From assembly GCA_031292615.1 (NCBI GenBank), contig JARLGT010000013.1:1-59255 (forward strand): a DNA stretch of 59,255 nucleotides, in the 5' to 3' direction. The position numbers and the translations under genes are program-made. Position 1 is the first letter of the stretch, and each line of letters begins with the position of its first letter. The stretch comes from Coriobacteriia bacterium (lineage in GTDB: Bacteria > Actinomycetota > Coriobacteriia > Anaerosomatales > JAAXUF01). Positions 54,511 to 59,255 of the stretch are shown here, piece after piece. The notes under the pieces are model-generated. The model made no database searches. It was not told the origin of the DNA and worked only from the letters and a program-made list of their open reading frames with translations.

Positions 54511-54652
54511 TGTTGTCACGATGCGGTGACGCCTGCATCTGGGCGGCTCAAGCGGGGGTATGCACGTGCCGAATGGTAGAATGGAGCGGTCGTCCCTCGG
54601 CCGCTGTTTGTGCGGCACCTCGATCGCAGTTCAGTTGCAGCAGGAGGTATGG

Positions 54653-55780
54653 GTGCGGATGTCCGGCGGGCATGTGCTCCGGCACGTTGCAGCAGCGGCA
54701 CTCTCTCTGGTTCTCCTCACGGGCGTTGCCGCGCCCGCGTTCGGTGCGCCCACGAACGCCGCAATCCAATCCAAGCGCAAGCAGGCCGACGCTGCGCAGA
54801 CCAAGCTCGATGACCTCCAAACGCAACTCGAGATGCGCTACGAGGAACTCGCACAGATTGAAGACTCGCTGACTCAGACGCGTCAGCGCATCTCGGTCAC
54901 GCAGGCGCAACTCGATGCCGCTACTACGCAGCTCCAGCAGTCACAGGCGCAACTCGATGACCGCGCGATGTCGATCTACCGCAACGGGCAGGTCGACATG
55001 GTCGAGGTGTTCGTTGGAGCCACCAGCTTCAGCGATCTGATCACACGCCTGGATCTGATGCGTCGGATAGGGCGCAGCGATGCGGCGCTCGTGCTAGCGG
55101 TAAAGGATGCCCGGTCGAGCGTCTCGGCTGCCGAGTCGGCGCTCGAGTCGCGCGAAGCCGAGCAGGTCGCGCTTCGCGATCAGGCGCGGATCAAGCAGAC
55201 TGAGTACCAGAGCGCCTACGAGGACCAGAAGGCGTACTTCGCGACCCTCAACTCGCAGCTCAAGCAGCTGATCAACGACGAACGCATACGCCAGGAGAAG
55301 CTCGCCGCCGCGCGTGCCGCGGCGGCCGCTGCCAAGCTCGAGGCGGCTGCCAAGAGCACGGCGACGAGCTTGCCGTTCGATCAGAGCAAGCTGGGTGCGC
55401 CTCACCCGGACGCACTCGTCGAGGCCAAGAAGTACCTCGGCGTGCCGTACCTTTGGGGCGGGACGACGCCATCGGGCTTCGACTGCTCGGGGCTGATGCA
55501 GTACGTCTATCAGAAGATACGCATCAATCTGCCGCGCACGAGCCGCGAGCAGTTCCACGCAGGCGCATATATCCCGCCGAATCGACTTGACCTGCTCGCG
55601 CCGGGCGACCTGGTCTTCTTCGGCTACAACGGCGACCCGACGCAGATTCATCACGTCGGTATGTACGCAGGCAACGGCGACTTCCTCCAGGCTCCGCAGA
55701 CCGGAGACCACGTGCGCATCTCATCACTGACGGGCCGCATCGAGGCCAGAGGTGACTACGTCGGTGCAGTGCGTCCCTAG
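54653..55780 (+). CDS. Secreted NlpC/P60 peptidoglycan endopeptidase with coiled-coil
   Basis: 375 residues. A signal peptide (about 1-32) is followed by a long coiled-coil (about 35-235, rich in Gln, Arg and Ala) and a C-terminal NlpC/P60 domain (about 250-375). The catalytic cysteine is in SGFDCSGLMQYVY and the histidine in THHVGMYAG-like IHHVGMYAG. It cleaves peptide stems during cell-wall remodelling or separation, like RipA-type enzymes. The GTG at 54653 has AGGAGG five bases upstream; an ATG two codons later is possible. Confidence 0.93.
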   Translation: MRMSGGHVLRHVAAAALSLVLLTGVAAPAFGAPTNAAIQSKRKQADAAQTKLDDLQTQLEMRYEELAQIEDSLTQTRQRISVTQAQLDAATTQLQQSQAQLDDRAMSIYRNGQVDMVEVFVGATSFSDLITRLDLMRRIGRSDAALVLAVKDARSSVSAAESALESREAEQVALRDQARIKQTEYQSAYEDQKAYFATLNSQLKQLINDERIRQEKLAAARAAAAAAKLEAAAKSTATSLPFDQSKLGAPHPDALVEAKKYLGVPYLWGGTTPSGFDCSGLMQYVYQKIRINLPRTSREQFHAGAYIPPNRLDLLAPGDLVFFGYNGDPTQIHHVGMYAGNGDFLQAPQTGDHVRISSLTGRIEARGDYVGAVRP

Positions 55781-55887
55781 AGTCCTCCTCGAGTGCAGAT
55801 CAGGCAGCACCGAGCCGGAGTCCTCCATGCGCGATACGGGGCCTCCACGGGCCCCTCAGCGCGTCAAAAGGCGCCTCTAAGCTGTGA

Positions 55888-55893
55888 TATCAT
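55888..55893 (+). promoter_or_regulatory. Candidate -10 box for the iorAB operon
   Basis: TATCAT at 55888-55893, with a weak TCAAAA 18 bases upstream (55864-55869), 42 bases before the iorA start. Low certainty. Confidence 0.35.
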
Positions 55894-55935
55894 TCGCCTA
55901 CCTGCCGAGCGGGGATCCGAGGCGAGAGGACGCAC

Positions 55936-57705
55936 GTGAGCCGTAGCTTGCTTTCAGGCAATGAGGCGGTGGCTCAGGGTGCGTGGGAGGCCGGCGCCGC
56001 TGTCGGCGTCGGATACCCGGGAACTCCGTCCACAGAGACGTTGCAGTTCTTCGCCAAGCTTCCCGATGTGTACGCGGAGTGGGCTCCCAACGAGAAGGTG
56101 GCGCTCGAGGTAGCGGCCGGTGTTTCGCTCGCTGGCGCCCGGTCGCTTGTCACGATGAAGCACGTTGGCCTCAACGTCGCGTCCGATCCGCTCTTTACGC
56201 TGGCCTACACAGGGGTCAAGGGCGGACTCGTCATTCTCGTGGCCGACGACCCCGGGATGCACTCGTCGCAAAACGAGCAGGACTCGCACAACTACGCGGC
56301 GTTTGCCCGCGTTCCCATGCTCGACCCCTCAGACTCCGTCGAGGCGCGCGCCTTCACACGCGAGGCCTTCGACCTCTCGGAGAAGTTCGACACTCCCGTG
56401 TTCGTCCGCTCGACGGTACGGGTCAGCCACGCCAAGTCGCTCGTCGAGACGGGCAAGCGCGCCGTCCTCGCGGCCCCGGTGCCCTACAAGACCGACCCGA
56501 TGAAGTGGGTCATGATGCCCGGCATGGCGAAGCTTCGCCGAGTAGACCTCGACCGCAGGTTGATGGAGATCGAGTCGTTCGCTGAGGACACGCAGCTCAA
56601 TCGCGTTGAATACCGCGACCGCAAGGTGGGCATCGTCTGCGCCGGGGCTATCTACGAGCACGTTCGGGAGGCGCTGCCCGAGGCTTCGACCTTCAAGCTC
56701 GGCATGACGTTCCCACTTCCCCCCAAACGTCTCGCCGAGTTCGCCAAGCAGGTCGACGAGCTCTTCGTCGTTGAGGAGGCCGACGCCTACCTCGCGCGCT
56801 CGTTGCGCGCCATGGGCCTTACGCCGACGCCGCTGCCGCTGCTCCCGGCCGCCGGTGAGCTGAGCCCCGGCGCAATTCGACGTGCGTTCGGTCTGCCCGA
56901 CCCCGAGCTGCGCGAAGCGGACGATTCGCTTCCACCGCGCCCGCCGCTCATGTGCCCGGGCTGCCCGCACCGGCCCGTGTTCAACGCGCTGCGCAAGAAC
57001 AAAGCGGTTGTGACCGGCGATATCGGCTGCTACACCCTTGGAGCGCTGCGGCCATTGGCCTCCATGGACACCTGCGTGGACATGGGCGCTTCTATCGGCA
57101 TGGCGCATGGCGCCGAGCTTATCGGAGGCTTTGAGGGTCGTCCTGTCGTCGCGGTCATCGGCGACTCGACATTTGCGCACTCAGGGATAACCGGCCTGAT
57201 GAACACGGTCTACAACGGAGGCGTCGGCACGATAGCGATCTTGGACAACCGCATCACTGCGATGACGGGCCATCAGGGCAATCCGATGAACGGCATTACT
57301 CTGCAGGAGCGGCCATCGCACGAGGTCGACCTGGTGGGGCTGGTCAAGGCGTTGGGAGTGAACCGCGTCAGGGTCGTGGATCCTCAAGACGTCGATGCGT
57401 GCGTCGCCGCAATCGCCGAGGAGACCGCAGCCAACGAGCTGTCGGTCATCGTGTTCCGGGCACCCTGTGCGCTGCTGATCAAGACCAAGGAAGACCCGTA
57501 CGCGGTCGATGAGGATGCGTGCACCAAGTGTGGTATCTGCATCAAACTCGGCTGTCCGGCCATAGGCAAGGACGAGCAGACTTCGCGCGCCTACATCGAC
57601 ACCTCCGTCTGCGTGGGATGCGGGCAATGCGTGCAGGTGTGCAAGTACAACGCGATCGTTCACTCGGGGCCCTCCTGCGACTTCAAGGGGGCGGATGTCC
57701 GATGA
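55936..57705 (+). CDS. iorA: Indolepyruvate:ferredoxin oxidoreductase, alpha subunit
   Basis: 589 residues. The N-terminal pyrimidine domain begins LLSGNEAVAQGAWEAG and has GYPGTPSTETL. The TPP-binding domain has CPGCPHRPVFNAL, GDIGCYTLG and GDSTFAHSG. Two [4Fe-4S] motifs close the protein (CTKCGICIKLGCP and CVGCGQCVQVCKYN). With IorB it converts aryl pyruvates to aryl-acetyl-CoA, reducing ferredoxin. The GTG start follows GAGAGGA. It heads an operon with iorB and a tandem-ACT gene, all overlapping. Confidence 0.95.
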   Translation: MSRSLLSGNEAVAQGAWEAGAAVGVGYPGTPSTETLQFFAKLPDVYAEWAPNEKVALEVAAGVSLAGARSLVTMKHVGLNVASDPLFTLAYTGVKGGLVILVADDPGMHSSQNEQDSHNYAAFARVPMLDPSDSVEARAFTREAFDLSEKFDTPVFVRSTVRVSHAKSLVETGKRAVLAAPVPYKTDPMKWVMMPGMAKLRRVDLDRRLMEIESFAEDTQLNRVEYRDRKVGIVCAGAIYEHVREALPEASTFKLGMTFPLPPKRLAEFAKQVDELFVVEEADAYLARSLRAMGLTPTPLPLLPAAGELSPGAIRRAFGLPDPELREADDSLPPRPPLMCPGCPHRPVFNALRKNKAVVTGDIGCYTLGALRPLASMDTCVDMGASIGMAHGAELIGGFEGRPVVAVIGDSTFAHSGITGLMNTVYNGGVGTIAILDNRITAMTGHQGNPMNGITLQERPSHEVDLVGLVKALGVNRVRVVDPQDVDACVAAIAEETAANELSVIVFRAPCALLIKTKEDPYAVDEDACTKCGICIKLGCPAIGKDEQTSRAYIDTSVCVGCGQCVQVCKYNAIVHSGPSCDFKGADVR

Positions 57706-58292
57706 GCACCACGACAGTCATGCTGTGTGGCGTAGGCGGCCAAGGCACGATTCTCGCCGCCGATCTTCTCGCGAAGGTCGCTGCTGCGGCGGGTCTCGAG
57801 GTCAAGCTCTCTGAGGTTCACGGTATGTCGCAGCGTGGCGGCAGCGTCGACACGGTCGTCAAGTTCGGCGAAGAAGTGTTCTCGCCTGTGACCGACCCCG
57901 GGATGGTCGACCACCTCGTCGCGTTCGAGATCATCGAGGCGATGCGACGCGTCCAGTACGTCAGGCCTGGCGGAAGGCTCTTGGTAAACCCGACGGCGAT
58001 CCAACCACTGCCGGTGCTGACGGCGGATCTCCCGGTTCCGCGTGGGCTGAGGGCGATTCTCGATGATGAGGGTGCCATCTTCATCGACGCCGACGAGCTG
58101 GCCTGCGAGGCAGGTTCGCCCAAGTCGGCGAACGTTGTTCTCATGGGGGCTTTGTCTGTGCGCCTGCCGTTCGAAGAGGCGTTGTGGCGCGACGTCATCA
58201 CCCACCGGGTTCCGCCCAAGACCGTAGAAGCCAACTTGCTGGCCTTCGCACTCGGAAGGCAAGCATGCGAGCGAGGGGAGTGCGCACTGTGA
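57702..58292 (+). CDS. iorB: Indolepyruvate:ferredoxin oxidoreductase, beta subunit
   Basis: 196 residues. It shows the gamma-type domain start MLCGVGGQGTILAADLLA, and EVHGMSQRGGSVDTVVKFG, which are diagnostic of IorB. It completes the indolepyruvate oxidoreductase. The ATG overlaps the iorA stop (ATGA), and its own stop overlaps the next GTG (GTGA). Confidence 0.95.
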   Translation: MSTTTVMLCGVGGQGTILAADLLAKVAAAAGLEVKLSEVHGMSQRGGSVDTVVKFGEEVFSPVTDPGMVDHLVAFEIIEAMRRVQYVRPGGRLLVNPTAIQPLPVLTADLPVPRGLRAILDDEGAIFIDADELACEAGSPKSANVVLMGALSVRLPFEEALWRDVITHRVPPKTVEANLLAFALGRQACERGECAL

Positions 58293-58705
58293 ACGTCAAG
58301 CAGCTCAGCGTCTTCATCGAGAACAAAGCCGGCCGAGTCAGCGAGGTCACCGATCAGCTGGGACGCGCCGGGGTCAACATCCGGGGGTTCTCGGTGTCCG
58401 ACACGGCCGACTACGGGATCGTGCGGCTTGTCGTCAACGAGCCGGAGCGCGGGCTGGAGGTCCTGCGCGACGCCGGCTTTGCAGTCAAGTCCAACGACGT
58501 CCTGTGTGTCGAACTCCCAGACCATCCGGGCGGGCTCGCGAGCATCCTTAAGATCGTTTCGGAGGCTGGGGTCAACATCGAGTACGTCTACTCGTTGATC
58601 GGCACGTATGTGGTGATCAACGTTGCGGACATCGAACGCGCCTTGAGTCTGCTGCGTGGCAAGCCTGTCACGTTGGTGTCGCAAGAGGACATCGCGCAAG
58701 CCTGA
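58289..58705 (+). CDS. Tandem ACT-domain protein (copy 2, beside iorAB)
   Basis: 138 residues, two ACT domains (QLSVFIENKAGRVSEVTDQL and VELPDHPGGLASILKIV). It is paralogous to the protein at 41879-42313; the two share ENKxGR and PGGLA at matching positions. Overlap with iorB suggests that it senses the amino acid or product of the IorAB pathway. It has no output domain, so it probably acts by binding a partner. The GTG has GGGGAG nine bases upstream. Confidence 0.88.
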   Translation: MNVKQLSVFIENKAGRVSEVTDQLGRAGVNIRGFSVSDTADYGIVRLVVNEPERGLEVLRDAGFAVKSNDVLCVELPDHPGGLASILKIVSEAGVNIEYVYSLIGTYVVINVADIERALSLLRGKPVTLVSQEDIAQA

Positions 58706-58743
58706 CAAGGAAGGCTTCGCGGGGAGAAAACGGAGGTAGGGGC

Positions 58744-59255
58744 ATGCGCGGAAGGACGTTGAGGCTTGCCGCAGGGGTGCTGGTCGCAGCACTAGCGGCA
58801 GCGATGGCGGTTGGGATTGCGGGGTGCGGTTCGTCGTCGACGAGCTCGAGCAGCACGGGGTCGGCGGCATCCGCGCCGATCAAGATCGGAGCGATCGTCT
58901 CGCTCACAGGTTCCTACGCGGGTATCGGCACACCGCAGAAGCAAGTCATTGAGATGGAAGTAAAGCGCATCAATGACGCGGGTGGCATCAACGGCCACCA
59001 AGTCCAGGTCCTCGTCGAGGACGACGGCACAGACGAAGCCAAGGCTGTGGCCGCAGCGACCAAGCTCATCGAGCAGGACAAGGTCGTCGCTCTCATCGGC
59101 TCCTCCGGTACCGGGCCTTCGATGGCCATTCGGCCCGAGGTAGATCGAGCCGGTATCCCTCAGGTTTCCATGGCTGGCGGCAACGCCATCACAGGGACGT
59201 TCGATCCACTGGTCTTCCAGACGGCATGGACAAACGGACTCGTGGCGCCGTTCGA
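58744..59255 (+). CDS. Branched-chain (or aromatic) amino-acid ABC transporter substrate-binding lipoprotein, 3' end cut
   Basis: The frame runs off the window end after about 170 residues. A lipoprotein signal peptide with lipobox GIAGCG is followed by a Ser/Thr linker and a LivJ/LivK-type periplasmic binding fold: IKIGAIVSLTGSYAGIG, RINDAGGINGHQVQV, and ALIGSSGTGPSMAI. It binds amino acids outside the membrane for uptake. The ATG has GGAGGT upstream. Its position after the iorAB-ACT operon suggests that its ligand could be aromatic as well as branched-chain. Confidence 0.9.
   Translation, partial: MRGRTLRLAAGVLVAALAAAMAVGIAGCGSSSTSSSSTGSAASAPIKIGAIVSLTGSYAGIGTPQKQVIEMEVKRINDAGGINGHQVQVLVEDDGTDEAKAVAAATKLIEQDKVVALIGSSGTGPSMAIRPEVDRAGIPQVSMAGGNAITGTFDPLVFQTAWTNGLVAPF

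Noticed and set aside
54512-54652. c-di-AMP (ydaO-type) riboswitch before the NlpC/P60 gene
   Set aside because: Such switches often precede wall-hydrolase genes, but the conserved core is not recognisable in this 140-base leader.

Overview
The window is a 59 kb piece of a GC-rich bacterial chromosome with dense gene packing and many 1-4 base stop/start overlaps. The gene set points to an Actinobacteriota member with an anaerobic, amino-acid-using metabolism. It includes an RsiG-type protein, a GarA-like FHA protein next to an FtsR-type MerR regulator, 2-oxoacid and indolepyruvate:ferredoxin oxidoreductases, a two-subunit glycine decarboxylase and a phenylacetate-CoA ligase. A Coriobacteriia/OPB41-like lineage is my best guess, by inference only.

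Layout. 1-7.2 kb: two tandem HD-GYP proteins, korAB on the minus strand, coaBC and a DUF190 gene. 7.29 kb: a complete tRNA-Pro(GGG). 7.37-14.52 kb: a putative integrated island bounded by a 45-bp perfect repeat of the 3' part of that tRNA. It carries a PAS-GGDEF diguanylate cyclase and an overlapping minus-strand operon of hybrid-type signalling genes (histidine kinase, receiver, REC-PAS-PAS-HD-GYP); I find no integrase. 14.5-21.8 kb: an accessory stretch in which single genes or small groups (flavin reductase, secreted InlB-repeat protein, catalase + MFS pump + DUF2252) are separated by 72-73 bp imperfect palindromes. These palindromes look like diverged copies of a tRNA 3' end plus its terminator. 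22-34 kb: ADP-forming acyl-CoA synthetase, a 37-residue membrane peptide coupled to a methyltransferase, MBL hydrolase, small PAS protein, a degenerate GAF/SpoIIE-like protein, a 7TM-GAF-GAF-HD-GYP protein, an acyltransferase/methyltransferase pair behind a CRP/FNR-like palindrome, and an L,D-transpeptidase. 34-44.6 kb: corA, a CDP-alcohol phosphatidyltransferase, a nucleotidyltransferase-pseudomutase fusion, VanW protein, paaK with a tandem-ACT protein, a membrane degenerate-GGDEF protein and a D,D-carboxypeptidase. 44.7-50 kb: gcvT-gcvH-gcvPA-gcvPB-lipM. 50-55.8 kb: rsiG-like, an unknown 87-residue protein, FHA (garA-like), ftsR-like, nuclease-like, hpt, K+ channel, apt, NlpC/P60. 55.9 kb to the end: iorA-iorB-ACT and the start of a branched-chain (or aromatic) amino-acid binding lipoprotein.

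How it works together. Metabolically the window reads as amino-acid degradation: glycine cleavage with its own octanoyltransferase, ferredoxin-linked oxidation of 2-oxo acids, aryl-CoA formation, ADP-forming acyl-CoA synthetase for ATP gain, and amino-acid uptake. In signalling it is unusually rich in cyclic-di-GMP turnover: four HD-GYP domains, one intact GGDEF with an I-site, two degenerate GGDEF domains, and a possible c-di-GMP-binding anti-sigma factor. The most interesting structural feature is the stepwise build-up of accessory DNA downstream of tRNA-Pro.
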